Source: Streptomyces smaragdinus (GTDB lineage Bacteria > Actinomycetota > Actinomycetes > Streptomycetales > Streptomycetaceae). Taken from it: a stretch of 64,000 nt of DNA. This document shows positions 45,184-54,012 of the stretch, piece after piece (the first letter of the stretch is position 1; each line of letters begins with the position of its first letter). The stretch lies in contig NZ_WEGJ01000002.1 in assembly GCF_009604385.1 (NCBI RefSeq), positions 1-64,000 of the forward strand. The letters run 5' to 3'. A program made the position numbers and the translations under genes. The notes beneath the pieces were generated by a model. The model was not told the origin of the DNA. It saw only the letters and a program-made list of their open reading frames with translations, and did no database searches.

Positions 45184-46409
45184 CGAAGGCACTCGAAGGG
45201 GTGCGCGTCCTGGACATGACCCACGTCCAGTCCGGCCCCTCCGCGACCCAGATCCTCGCCTGGCTCGGCGCGGACGTGGTCAAGCTGGAAGCCCCATCGG
45301 GCGATATCACGCGCAAGCAACTGCGCGACCTACCGGATGTCGACAGCCTCTACTTCACGATGCTGAACGGCAACAAGCGCAGCATCACCCTCAACACCAA
45401 GACCGAGGCCGGCAAGAAGCTCCTCACCGAGCTCATCCGCCGCTCCGACGTGATGGTGGAGAACTTCGGCCCCGGTGCCGTCGACCGGATGGGCTTCACC
45501 TGGGAGCGCATCCAGGAGATCAACCCGAAGATCGTCTACGCCAGCATCAAGGGCTTCGGCGACGGCCCGTACACCAACTTCAAGGCGTACGAGGTGGTCG
45601 CGCAGGCCATGGGCGGCTCGATGGCGACCACCGGCTTCGAGGACGGCCCGCCGCTGGCGACCGGCGCCCAGATCGGTGACTCGGGCACCGGGATGCACGC
45701 GGTGGCCGGCATCCTGGCGGCGCTCTACCAGCGCACCCACACCGGCCGCGGCCAGCGGGTCAACGTCGCGATGCAGCACGCGGTGCTCAACCTGTGCCGG
45801 GTCAAGCTCCGCGACCAGCAGCGGCTGACCCACGGCCCGCTCAACGAGTACCCGAACGAGGACTTCGGCGACCAGGTCCCCCGCTCGGGCAACGCCTCCG
45901 GCGGCGGCCAGCCCGGCTGGGCGGTCAAGTGTGCCCCCGGCGGACCCAACGACTACGTCTACGTGATCGTCCAGCCCGTCGGCTGGAAGCCCATCACGGA
46001 CCTGATCGGCCGCCCCGAGCTGGCCGAGGACCCGGAGTGGGCGACCCCCGAGGCGCGGCTGCCGAAGCTCTCGAAGATGTTCCAGCTCATAGAGGAATGG
46101 TCCAGCACCTTGCCGAAATGGGAAGTGCTGGAGAAACTCAACGGTCACAACATCCCCTGCGGTCCCATCCTCTCGACCAAGGAGATCATCGAGGACCCCA
46201 GCCTGAAGGCGAACGAGATCGTCGTCGAGGTCGACCACCCCGAGCGTGGCACCTATGTGACGGTCGGCAGCCCGCTGAAGCTGTCCGACTCTCCGGTCGA
46301 CGTCACCCGTTCCCCGCTGCTGGGCGAGCACAACCACGACATATACGTACAGGAACTCGGCCTCGACCCCGACGAGCTGGCCGATCTCCGCACGAACGGA
46401 GTGATCTGA
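45180..46409 (+). CDS. frc: formyl-CoA:oxalate CoA-transferase
   Basis: 409 aa, ATG at 45180 with GAGGTGACC. Class III CoA-transferase: [20 protein letters not shown] at the N-terminus, [14 protein letters not shown], the catalytic Asp in [11 protein letters not shown] near residue 169, and [15 protein letters not shown], the glycine loop characteristic of Frc. It moves CoA from formyl-CoA (or succinyl-CoA) to oxalate. Oxalyl-CoA decarboxylase, its usual partner, is not in the window. Confidence 0.92.
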   Translation: MTKALEGVRVLDMTHVQSGPSATQILAWLGADVVKLEAPSGDITRKQLRDLPDVDSLYFTMLNGNKRSITLNTKTEAGKKLLTELIRRSDVMVENFGPGAVDRMGFTWERIQEINPKIVYASIKGFGDGPYTNFKAYEVVAQAMGGSMATTGFEDGPPLATGAQIGDSGTGMHAVAGILAALYQRTHTGRGQRVNVAMQHAVLNLCRVKLRDQQRLTHGPLNEYPNEDFGDQVPRSGNASGGGQPGWAVKCAPGGPNDYVYVIVQPVGWKPITDLIGRPELAEDPEWATPEARLPKLSKMFQLIEEWSSTLPKWEVLEKLNGHNIPCGPILSTKEIIEDPSLKANEIVVEVDHPERGTYVTVGSPLKLSDSPVDVTRSPLLGEHNHDIYVQELGLDPDELADLRTNGVI

Positions 46410-46412
46410 ACG

Positions 46413-48551
46413 ATGGCTCAGTCAACGGATCGCGAGGCCGTGCGGGCCCTGCTCGACGAGGTCCGCGCCGAGGGCCGGACGTCTCTGACGGCGCCCGAGG
46501 CCAAGCGGATCGCCGACGCCTACGGCATCGCCGTACCCGGCGAGGAGCTGGCCGGTGACGCGGACGCCGCGGTGGCGTACGCCGCCGCCTTCGACGGCCC
46601 CGTCGTGCTGAAGATCGTCTCCCCGGACATCCTGCACAAGACGGACGCCGGCGGCGTCGAGGTCGGTCTGAAGGGCGAGGACGAGATCCGCGCCGCGTAC
46701 GACCGCATCATCGCCAATGCCCGGGCGTACAACGCGGACGCCCGGATCGAGGGCATCCAGGTGCAGCAGATGCTGCCGCCCGGCCAGGAGGTCATCGTCG
46801 GCGCGGTCACCGACCCGACGTTCGGCAAGGTCGTCGCGTTCGGTCTGGGCGGTGTGCTGGTCGAGGTGCTGAAGGACATCACCTTCCGGCTGGCGCCCGT
46901 GACGGCCGACGAGGCCGCGGGAATGCTCGACTCCATCGGCGCCGCCGAGATCCTGCGCGGGGTGCGCGGCGGCGCGGCGGTCGACCGCGAGGCGCTGGCG
47001 GAGCAGATCCGCCGGGTGTCCGACCTGGTCACCGACTTCCCCGAGATCGCGGAGGTGGACCTCAACCCGGTCATCGCCACCCCCGAGGCGGCCCTCGCCG
47101 CGGATGTCCGGATCATCCTCGCCGAGAGCGTGCCGGAGCCCCGGCGGCGCTACACCCGCGAGGAGATCCTCGCCTCGATGAACCGGCTGATGAAGCCCCG
47201 CTCCGTCGCGGTCATCGGTGCCTCCAACGAGGACGGCAAGATCGGCAACTCCGTGATGAAGAACCTGGTCAACGGGGGCTTCGCCGGAGACATCTACCCG
47301 GTCAACCCGAAGGCCGACGACATCCTCGGCCGCAAGGCCTACAAGACCGTCGGCGAGATCCCCGGCGAGGTCGACGTCGCCGTCTTCGCCATCCCGGCGA
47401 AGTTCGTCGCCGGCGCGCTGGAGGAGGTCGGCCGCAAGCACATACCCAACGCCGTCCTCATCCCCTCCGGGTTCGCCGAGACCGGCGAGCACGAGCTCCA
47501 GCAGAAGATCGTGGACATCGCCGCCGAGCACAACGTGCGCGTCCTGGGCCCCAACATCTACGGCTACTACTCGACGTGGCAGGACCTGTGCGCCACGTTC
47601 TGCACGCCGTACGACGTCAAGGGCCCGGTGGCGCTCACCTCCCAGTCGGGCGGGATCGGCATGGCGATCCTCGGCTTCGCCCGTACGACCAAGACCGGGG
47701 TGTCCGCGATCGTGGGCCTCGGCAACAAGTCCGACGTGGACGAGGACGACCTCCTCACCTACTTCGGCGAGGACGAGAACACCCAGTGCATCGCCATGCA
47801 TCTGGAGGACCTGAAGGACGGCCGCGCGTTCGTCGAGGCCGCCCGCGCCACCGTGCCGAAGAAGCCGGTGGTCGTCCTCAAGGCCGGCCGCACCGCGGCC
47901 GGCGCCAAGGCGGCGGGCTCCCACACCGGTGCCCTGGCCGGCGACGACGCGGTGTACGACGACATCCTCCGCCAGGCCGGCGTGATCCGCGCGCCGGGGC
48001 TGAACGAGATGCTCGAGTACGCCCGCGCGCTGCCGGTGCTGCCGACCCCGCAGGGCGACAACGTGGTGATCATCACCGGTGCCGGCGGTTCGGGCGTACT
48101 GCTGTCCGACGCGATCGTCGACAACGGGATGAAGCTGATGGAGATCCCGCCGGACCTCGACGAGGCCTTCATGGCGTACATCCCGCCGTTCGGCGCGGCG
48201 GGCAACCCGATCGACATCACCGGCGGCGAACCGCCGTCCACGTACGAGGCGACGATCCGCCTGGGCCTGACCGACCCGCGCATCCACGCGCTGGTCCTGG
48301 GCTACTGGCACACGATCGTCACCCCGCCCATGGTCTTCGCCGAACTCGCCGCCCGCGTGGTGGCCGAGGAGCGGGCCAAGGGCAACGTCAAGCCCGTCGT
48401 GGCGTCCCTCGCGGGCGACACGGAGGTCGAGGAGGCGTGTGCCTACCTCTTCGAGAGGGGCGTGGTCGCGTACCCGTACACGACCGAGAAGCCGGTCGCC
48501 GTACTGGGCGCCAAGTACCGCTGGGCGAGGGCCGCGGGGCTCCTCACCTAG
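46413..48551 (+). CDS. acyl-CoA synthetase, ADP/NDP-forming (fused)
   Basis: 712 aa, ATG at 46413, three bases after frc. Residues 1-235 are an ATP-grasp (beta-like) domain (SLTAPEAKRIADAYGI, KIVSPDILHKTDAGGVEVGL). Then a CoA-binding domain (SVAVIGASNEDGKIGNSVM) and a ligase domain with the phosphohistidine motif AAGSHTGALAGDDAVYDD. It makes an acyl-CoA from a carboxylic acid, CoA and ATP through ADP. In this operon the acid may be acetate, formate, oxalate or glyoxylate-derived; the sequence does not decide. A strong terminator follows. Confidence 0.88.
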   Translation: MAQSTDREAVRALLDEVRAEGRTSLTAPEAKRIADAYGIAVPGEELAGDADAAVAYAAAFDGPVVLKIVSPDILHKTDAGGVEVGLKGEDEIRAAYDRIIANARAYNADARIEGIQVQQMLPPGQEVIVGAVTDPTFGKVVAFGLGGVLVEVLKDITFRLAPVTADEAAGMLDSIGAAEILRGVRGGAAVDREALAEQIRRVSDLVTDFPEIAEVDLNPVIATPEAALAADVRIILAESVPEPRRRYTREEILASMNRLMKPRSVAVIGASNEDGKIGNSVMKNLVNGGFAGDIYPVNPKADDILGRKAYKTVGEIPGEVDVAVFAIPAKFVAGALEEVGRKHIPNAVLIPSGFAETGEHELQQKIVDIAAEHNVRVLGPNIYGYYSTWQDLCATFCTPYDVKGPVALTSQSGGIGMAILGFARTTKTGVSAIVGLGNKSDVDEDDLLTYFGEDENTQCIAMHLEDLKDGRAFVEAARATVPKKPVVVLKAGRTAAGAKAAGSHTGALAGDDAVYDDILRQAGVIRAPGLNEMLEYARALPVLPTPQGDNVVIITGAGGSGVLLSDAIVDNGMKLMEIPPDLDEAFMAYIPPFGAAGNPIDITGGEPPSTYEATIRLGLTDPRIHALVLGYWHTIVTPPMVFAELAARVVAEERAKGNVKPVVASLAGDTEVEEACAYLFERGVVAYPYTTEKPVAVLGAKYRWARAAGLLT

Positions 48552-48559
48552 TGCACGAC

Positions 48560-48604
48560 CACCCGGGGCCGGCCCTGTTTCAGGGCGAGGGCCGGCCCCG
48601 GGTG
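48560..48604 (+). terminator. terminator after the acyl-CoA synthetase gene
   Basis: Perfect 17-bp stem CACCCGGGGCCGGCCCT / AGGGCCGGCCCCGGGTG with an 11-base loop, eight bases after the stop. It should limit read-through into the transporter gene. Confidence 0.8.
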
Positions 48605-48727
48605 CACCACCCCGGCGGCTCGGGTCCGGTTCTGCCCAAGGACCGTGCCCCGCGCCGGGGAGCACCACAGAAAGAGATCAGGACAGGGGGCGCTGGCCAG
48701 AGTCTCTCGAGGCAAGGGGTGCAACAC

Positions 48728-50113
48728 ATGGCAACAACGCAAGTACAGTCGGCCGTCCCGTACCGGGAGGTCACTGACGCGAACGGCAGGACGTACCGGC
48801 TGGGGGAGACTCCCACCGACATCATGGGACGTGGCCGCAAGTGGATGGTCATCCTTCCCTGGGTCGGCATGATGGGCATCTCCTCGGCCGAGTACGCCTT
48901 CTCGTCCGCCGAGGACACGCTTCACGAAGCTCAGCACTGGTCCAGCGGCAGCATCTACTGGATGATGACGCTCTGGGTGTTCTGCCAGGCCGCGGTCGCC
49001 TTTCCGGCGGGGCGGCTGCGTGAGAAGGACAAGCTTCCCGCCCGCTGGGCGATGATGCTGGGTGCGGCCGGCACCCTGATGGGATACCTGTCGCTCGCGT
49101 ACGCGCCGCACGTGGCGCTCGCGTTCATCGGGTTCGGCATGTTCTCCGGTATGGGCGCGGGCATGGTGTACGCCACCTGCGTCAACATGGTCGGCAAGTG
49201 GTATCCGGAGCGCAAGGGCGGCAAGACCGGCTTCGTCAACGGCGGTTTCGCCTACGGTTCCGTGCCGTTCGTGTTTGTCTTCACCGGTTTCATGGACGGC
49301 TCCAACTTCCGCTGGGTGCTCGTCTCGGTCGGCTTCCTGCTGGCCGCGATGGTGGCCGTCGCCGGCTTCTTCTTCAAGGACCCGCCGAAGAACTGGTGGC
49401 CGGCCGAGGTCGACCCGCTGAACCCGCCGGACGACCCGCGCGCCCGTCGCGCGATGGAGAAGAACCCGCCGGCCGACAAGCAGTACTCGCCGGCCGAGGC
49501 GTGGAAGACCGGCCGGGTGGCCCTGCTGTGGTTCTGTCTCGCCTGTACCTCCGGCGTGAACATCTTCGGCATCGCCTTCCAGGTCGACATCGGTGAGGAA
49601 GCGGGCTTCGCCGGCGGGATCGTGGCGACCGCGATGTCGCTGAAGGCCATCGTCAACGGCACCGGCCGCGGTGTCATCGGCTGGCTCTCCGACATCTACG
49701 GCCGCAAGCAGTGTCTGCTGTACGTCTGCGCCATCCTGGGCCTGGCCCAGTTCGGCATCATGTGGTCGGCCGACATCAAGAACCTGCCGCTGTTCCTGAT
49801 CTTCTCCGCCATCTCCGGCTTCGGCGGCGGCGCGATCTTCCCGATGTTCGCGGCGCTGACGGCGGACTACTTCGGCGAGAACAACAACGCCAGCAACTAC
49901 GGCATGGTCTACAGCTCCAAGCTGGTCTCCGGTCTCGGCGCCGGTATGGGTTCCGTGGTCGTCGGTGCCTGGGGCTACAGCGGAGCCTTCACCCTGGCGG
50001 GATGCATATCGATCTTCGCCGGATTCATGGCGCTGTTCCTGTCGCCGCCCGGGGGGCCGCGCAAGAACCGTGTCGAGCCCAACCCGAAGCCCATCAGCAG
50101 GGAGATGGACTGA
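48728..50113 (+). CDS. OFA-family MFS transporter (oxalate/formate antiporter type)
   Basis: 461 aa, ATG at 48728 with AAGGGG upstream. Twelve hydrophobic segments with a polar central loop of about 60 residues (NWWPAEVDPLNPPDD, then MEKNPPADKQYSPAEA). OFA features are YAFSSAEDTLHEA in the first loop, GMGAGMVYATCVNMVGKWYP, and the C-terminal FAALTADYFGENNNASNYG. Exchanges oxalate and formate or imports one of them. Context with frc and fdsGBAD supports this substrate class. Confidence 0.9.
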   Translation: MATTQVQSAVPYREVTDANGRTYRLGETPTDIMGRGRKWMVILPWVGMMGISSAEYAFSSAEDTLHEAQHWSSGSIYWMMTLWVFCQAAVAFPAGRLREKDKLPARWAMMLGAAGTLMGYLSLAYAPHVALAFIGFGMFSGMGAGMVYATCVNMVGKWYPERKGGKTGFVNGGFAYGSVPFVFVFTGFMDGSNFRWVLVSVGFLLAAMVAVAGFFFKDPPKNWWPAEVDPLNPPDDPRARRAMEKNPPADKQYSPAEAWKTGRVALLWFCLACTSGVNIFGIAFQVDIGEEAGFAGGIVATAMSLKAIVNGTGRGVIGWLSDIYGRKQCLLYVCAILGLAQFGIMWSADIKNLPLFLIFSAISGFGGGAIFPMFAALTADYFGENNNASNYGMVYSSKLVSGLGAGMGSVVVGAWGYSGAFTLAGCISIFAGFMALFLSPPGGPRKNRVEPNPKPISREMD

Positions 50114-50193
50114 CGACCCGGTGACGGACCCCGGCCACGCTCCCCAGGTGGCTGGGGTACACCGTTACCCCCGGTCGTACCCGCGGCACACCC

Positions 50194-50877
50194 TCACCCC
50201 TCCGCCCGCGCATGCTGGTGGTAAGAGGTGCGGGTGTGTTCCGTGTGGGCCCGCATGACCGCCTGCGCGCGGACCTCGTCCCGTGCGGCGACGGCGTCGA
50301 TCAGGTCCCGGTGCTCGATCCAGGACTGGGCGCCGCGCTGCCGGGCGACCGGGGTGTAGTACCAGCGCACCCGCCGCTCCACCTGACGGGCCAGCTCGGC
50401 CAGGACCTCGTTGCCGGCGAGCGCCATCACCTGGGCGTGGAAGGCGGCGTTGGCCCCCACCACACTGTCGATGTCGTCGGCGGCCACCGCCGCCTCACCG
50501 ATCTCGCACAGCTCCTCCAGCGTGGCGATGCCCTTGGCCCCCGCGTTCGACGCGGCCAGCCGCGCGGCCTCGGTCTCCAGCAGCGCGCGGACGACGAGCA
50601 GCTGGTCGGCCTCGTCGTCGGTGGGCTCGTGGACGAACGCGCCCTGCGCGGGGCGCAGATCCACCCAGCCCTCGGTGTTCAGCCGCTGCAGCGCCTCGCG
50701 CACCGGCTGGCGCGACACGCCGAGGTGACCTGCGAGTTCCGTCTCGACCAGATGCTGACCGGGCAGCAGGGAGCGGGTGATGATGAGCTCGAGCAGCGCC
50801 TCGTACACCCGCTCGCGCAGCGGGCCGGGGCGTTGCAGTTTCGGTACGGAGCCTTGCGGTAGTCCCGTGGAGAGCAT
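50194..50877 (-). CDS. GntR-family regulator with FCD domain (first of three)
   Basis: 227 aa, ATG at 50877. The N-terminal winged helix includes LITRSLLPGQHL, then LGVSRQPVREALQRL as recognition region and GWVDLRPAQGAFVH as wing. The C-terminal FCD domain binds a metal and carboxylate ligands (FHAQVMALAGNEVLAEL, then HRDLIDAVAARD). Three such paralogues lie within 11.5 kb. Its own upstream region holds TTGTCTACAGTCT, repeated exactly upstream of moeA. Oxalate, formate or a CoA-linked acid is a plausible ligand. Confidence 0.9.
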   Translation of the reverse strand: MLSTGLPQGSVPKLQRPGPLRERVYEALLELIITRSLLPGQHLVETELAGHLGVSRQPVREALQRLNTEGWVDLRPAQGAFVHEPTDDEADQLLVVRALLETEAARLAASNAGAKGIATLEELCEIGEAAVAADDIDSVVGANAAFHAQVMALAGNEVLAELARQVERRVRWYYTPVARQRGAQSWIEHRDLIDAVAARDEVRAQAVMRAHTEHTRTSYHQHARAEG

Positions 50878-50906
50878 GCTTCCCCCGCCTCGCTGGTGAT
50901 TGGCTT

Positions 50907-50919
50907 TTGTCTACAGTCT
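50907..50919 (+). promoter_or_regulatory. GntR-type operator copy 1
   Basis: TTGTCTACAGTCT, 30 bases upstream of the first GntR gene. An exact inverted copy occurs at 51997-52009. Probable autoregulatory site. Confidence 0.55.
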
Positions 50920-50984
50920 ACCGATGCCGGGGCGGTCGGCGGGGCGTTACGGCCGATCGTGATCGTGTTCACACGGACGGTCGC

Positions 50985-51893
50985 TCACCGCGGCAGTTCG
51001 ATCAGCTCCACCAACTCCGCCCCGCCGGGCGGGACGACGGCCAGGGCGTCGCCCAGCGCCGCGGCCCACGGCAGCCCCGGGCGGTCGTGGCCGACCGCCA
51101 CCACCCGGGCGCCGCGCGAGGTGACCGGCACCAGCCGGGTGTCGGCCCGGTGCGCGCCGACGGCGGTGTCCAGGCGTACGTAACGGGGTGCCGGGGGAGT
51201 GCGGCCGGCCAGCGCGGCCAGCAGCGGCGCCAGCAGCGTGACCCCCGCGGCCGGCGCGGCGTACGGATCGCCCGGCAGCCCGACGACGGGCGTCCCGCAC
51301 CGCAGCCGGGCCAGCAGCTGCGGGCGCCCCGGCCGGCAGGCGACGCCGTCCACGACGACCTGTGCGCCCAGCGAGTCCAGCGCCGGCCCCAGCCGGTCCG
51401 CCGGCCCGGGGGACGAGGCCCCGTACACCGCGATCGCGTCGGTGTCGCGCGCCGCCCGGACCAGGGCGTCCGCCAGCGGCCGTACGCCGTCCGGCAGATG
51501 GGTGGCCGGCAGCGCGCGGCCCCCGGCCCAGTCGATCAGGCCGCGGAGCACGGGGCCGGTCGCGTCCCGCGGCCGTCCCGGCGGCGGGGTGCGCCGGAGC
51601 GCCGGCCTGTTGCCGGTGATCAGCACCGCGACGAGCGGGCGTCCGTGCACCGTGAGCGTGTCGTGGCCCGTACTCGCGGCGAGCCCGAGCGCGGCGGGGG
51701 TGAGTACGGTCCCGGCGGGCAGCAGTTCGCCGTCGGCCCCCGGCAGCGGCCGCGCCAGCGCGAGGCCGCGGGCCCGGCGCAGGGGGACGGCGGTCGCGGG
51801 CAGCGGGGCGGCGGCGCCGGCCGCCAGCGCCCGGGCGAGGGGCCAGCTCAGTTCCGTGTGCCGCCGGGTCGCCGGCTCGTGAAGTGCCGTCAT
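50985..51893 (-). CDS. short MoeA-like molybdopterin molybdotransferase
   Basis: 302 aa, ATG at 51893 with GAGGAG five bases upstream. MoeA features are the N-terminal LSWPLARALAAG, the beta-rich domain with LLPAGTVLTP, and the Mo-binding domain with VAVLITGNRPAL (TGNR where TGDE is usual), YGASSPGPADRL and VVGLPGDPYAAP (GLPGNP in typical MoeA). It is about 100 residues shorter than typical MoeA. It probably inserts or tailors molybdenum cofactor for the nearby formate dehydrogenase, though the altered motifs leave catalysis uncertain. Confidence 0.8.
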   Translation of the reverse strand: MTALHEPATRRHTELSWPLARALAAGAAAPLPATAVPLRRARGLALARPLPGADGELLPAGTVLTPAALGLAASTGHDTLTVHGRPLVAVLITGNRPALRRTPPPGRPRDATGPVLRGLIDWAGGRALPATHLPDGVRPLADALVRAARDTDAIAVYGASSPGPADRLGPALDSLGAQVVVDGVACRPGRPQLLARLRCGTPVVGLPGDPYAAPAAGVTLLAPLLAALAGRTPPAPRYVRLDTAVGAHRADTRLVPVTSRGARVVAVGHDRPGLPWAAALGDALAVVPPGGAELVELIELPR

Positions 51894-51996
51894 CACGTCT
51901 CCTCGCGGATTGCCCGGCTCCGGGTTGTCGGCTCGGGGGGCGGCGCTCCCGCCGTCCCCGCTTGCGGAGGGCATGCGTATTGACCCGCCCGGAACA

Positions 51997-52009
51997 AGAC
52001 TGTAGACAA
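51997..52009 (-). promoter_or_regulatory. GntR-type operator copy 2
   Basis: Minus-strand TTGTCTACAGTCT, identical over 13 bases to the site at 50907-50919, in the divergent region between the moeA-like gene and fdhD. It could control both. Confidence 0.55.
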
Positions 52010-52125
52010 TATCCTGTCGACGACGATAGACGCCGTCACCGCGAAAGCGTCGCCGGGGCCGCTTCGGCCTCCGATCCGTACGGGACCGCAGGGATGCGGA
52101 ACCGTACAGACAGGGACGGACCGCC

Positions 52126-52974
52126 ATGGGCCGGGTCACCGAACGCCGCCGTATCCTCCGCATCCGCGACGGGCAGCTCAGCCACCGCGCCGACACCCTC
52201 ACCGCCGAGGAGCCCCTGGAGATCAGGCTGAACGGCAAGCCGCTCGCCATCACCATGCGCACCCCCGGCGACGACTTCGCCCTCGCGGCCGGATTCCTGG
52301 TCAGTGAAGGGGTGCTGGGCGCCGCGGACGAGCTCCAAAGCATCGTCTACTGCGCGGGCGCCACCGCCGACGGCTCCAACACGTACAACGTCGTCGACGT
52401 CCGGCTGGCCCCCGGGGTGGAGGTCCCGGACATCACCCTGGAGCGCAACGTCTACACCACGTCCTCGTGCGGCCTGTGCGGCAAGGCCAGCCTCGACGCC
52501 GTCCGCACCAGCACCCGCTGGCCCCTCGCGGACGACGCCGGGATGCGGATCGGTACCGACGTGCTGTCCGCCCTCCCCGACCGCCTCCGTGAGCGCCAGC
52601 AGGTCTTCGACCGCACCGGGGGACTGCACGCCGCGGCCCTGTTCACCGTCGGCGGCGAACTCATCGACGTACGGGAGGACGTGGGCCGGCACAACGCCGT
52701 CGACAAGCTCGTCGGACGGGCGCTGCAGCAGGGCGGGCTGCCGCTGTCGGGGACGGTGCTGATGGTGTCGGGACGCGCGTCCTTCGAGCTGGCCCAGAAG
52801 GCCGCCATGGCCGGCATCCCGGTGCTCGCCGCCGTCTCCGCGCCGTCGTCGCTGGCGGTCGACCTCGCCGCCGAGACGGGCATGACGCTGATCGGATTCC
52901 TGCGCGGCACATCCATGAATGTGTACGCCGGCGAGCACCGGCTGGCGGTCCCGGTCTCCGGCCGCCCCGACTGA
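52126..52974 (+). CDS. fdhD: formate dehydrogenase accessory sulfurtransferase
   Basis: 282 aa, ATG at 52126. The FdhD family is shown by PLEIRLNGKPLAITMRTPGD, the Cys loop SSCGLCGKASLDAV near residue 120 (both Cys present), and VREDVGRHNAVDKLVGRAL. FdhD passes sulfur from a cysteine desulfurase to the Mo-bisMGD cofactor of formate dehydrogenase. It is unlinked transcriptionally from fdsGBAD but belongs to the same region. Confidence 0.95.
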   Translation: MGRVTERRRILRIRDGQLSHRADTLTAEEPLEIRLNGKPLAITMRTPGDDFALAAGFLVSEGVLGAADELQSIVYCAGATADGSNTYNVVDVRLAPGVEVPDITLERNVYTTSSCGLCGKASLDAVRTSTRWPLADDAGMRIGTDVLSALPDRLRERQQVFDRTGGLHAAALFTVGGELIDVREDVGRHNAVDKLVGRALQQGGLPLSGTVLMVSGRASFELAQKAAMAGIPVLAAVSAPSSLAVDLAAETGMTLIGFLRGTSMNVYAGEHRLAVPVSGRPD

Positions 52975-53322
52975 CGGTCCGTCCGGCCGGGAGCCGGAGG
53001 TCATCTCCCCGGGAAGCGCAGTAATCGCGCACAGAGTCTGGACAACGGCGTCCCGTGCGGCCACGATGAGGCAACTCCATACCGTATGCAATCTACAGTA
53101 CGGAGTTTCGGCCCGGGCCGGTGGCTGCCGCCCGCCCGAACACGACGCCCCGGGCGGGGTACCGCGAGGCGGGGCGTCGACCCTCATCGTGCCGCTGCCG
53201 GCGAGCCCCGCCGGTGCCGGCGCGGGTGCGAGGCCGGACGGTGTTCACGGGCGCCCCCTGTCACCGTCCGGCCCGCCCACCCTCAGGCGCTTTCGCGCAC
53301 CCCGACCGAGAGGCGACCGAGT
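52975..53322 (+). promoter_or_regulatory. 348-bp upstream region of the beta-carbonic anhydrase gene with a dyad
   Basis: No gene is evident. At 53074-53106 outer arms ACTCC / GGAGT flank CGTATGCAATCTACAGTACGG, containing GTATGCA and CTACAG half-sites like those of the GntR motifs elsewhere in the module. Placed about 220 bp before the start codon. Confidence 0.5.
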
Positions 53323-53874
53323 ATGTCGACGCCGACACCTTCGAGTACGCGCCCGGCCACCCGGACCCCCGACCGCAGCACGGTCACCGACGCCCTGATC
53401 CGCGCCAACCGCGACTACGCCCGGACCTTCCGTGCGCCCGGGACCGACGCCCGCCCCGTCCTCGGGGTCGCCGTCGTCGCCTGCATGGACGCCCGCCTCG
53501 ACCTGCACGCCGCCCTGGGCCTGGGCCTGGGCGACTGCCACACCATCCGCAACGCCGGCGGCGTGGTCACCGACGACACCATCCGCTCCCTCACCATCAG
53601 CCAGCGGGCCCTGGGTACCCGCAGCGTCGTCCTCATCCACCACACCGGATGCGGACTGCAGACCCTGACCGAGGAGTTCCGGTACGAGCTCGAGCAGGAG
53701 GTCGGGCAGCGCCCCGCGTGGGCGGTGGAGTCGTTCCGCGACGTCGACCAGGACGTACGGCAGTCGATGCGGCGGGTGTGCACCTCGCCGTTCCTGCCGC
53801 ACACCGAGGACGTACGGGGCTTCGTCTTCGACGTCGGCTGCGGGCGGCTGCGGGAGATCCGCGACTTCGACTGA
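53323..53874 (+). CDS. beta-class carbonic anhydrase
   Basis: 183 aa, ATG at 53323 with AGAGG ten bases upstream. Zinc ligands are in VACMDARLD (Cys, with the Asp-Arg dyad) and HHTGCGLQ (His and Cys). RNAGGVVTDDTIRSL is the conserved active-site segment. It interconverts CO2 and bicarbonate; next to a formate dehydrogenase it probably handles released CO2. Confidence 0.92.
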   Translation: MSTPTPSSTRPATRTPDRSTVTDALIRANRDYARTFRAPGTDARPVLGVAVVACMDARLDLHAALGLGLGDCHTIRNAGGVVTDDTIRSLTISQRALGTRSVVLIHHTGCGLQTLTEEFRYELEQEVGQRPAWAVESFRDVDQDVRQSMRRVCTSPFLPHTEDVRGFVFDVGCGRLREIRDFD

Positions 53875-53907
53875 CCGGAAGGTGGCGCGCCGGGGATCGA
53901 TAGAATA

Positions 53908-53924
53908 CTGTATACCGTATACAG
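53908..53924. promoter_or_regulatory. perfect 17-bp palindrome, probable GntR operator
   Basis: CTGTATAC-C-GTATACAG, 8-bp arms, about 90 bases upstream of the acyl-CoA dehydrogenase-like gene. It is the cleanest dyad of the motif family in this module. Confidence 0.65.
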
Positions 53925-54012
53925 GCCTCGCCGGCCGCTCCCCGCGGCCGCCGAGGCGATCGGGACCGCCCGACGGGGGCGGATCGGACATCGCACCGTA
54001 AGGGGGCGTCCT

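Noticed and set aside
50114..50193. terminator after the OFA transporter gene
   Set aside because: Only a 5-bp stem (CCCCA/TGGGG) is visible, too weak to call.
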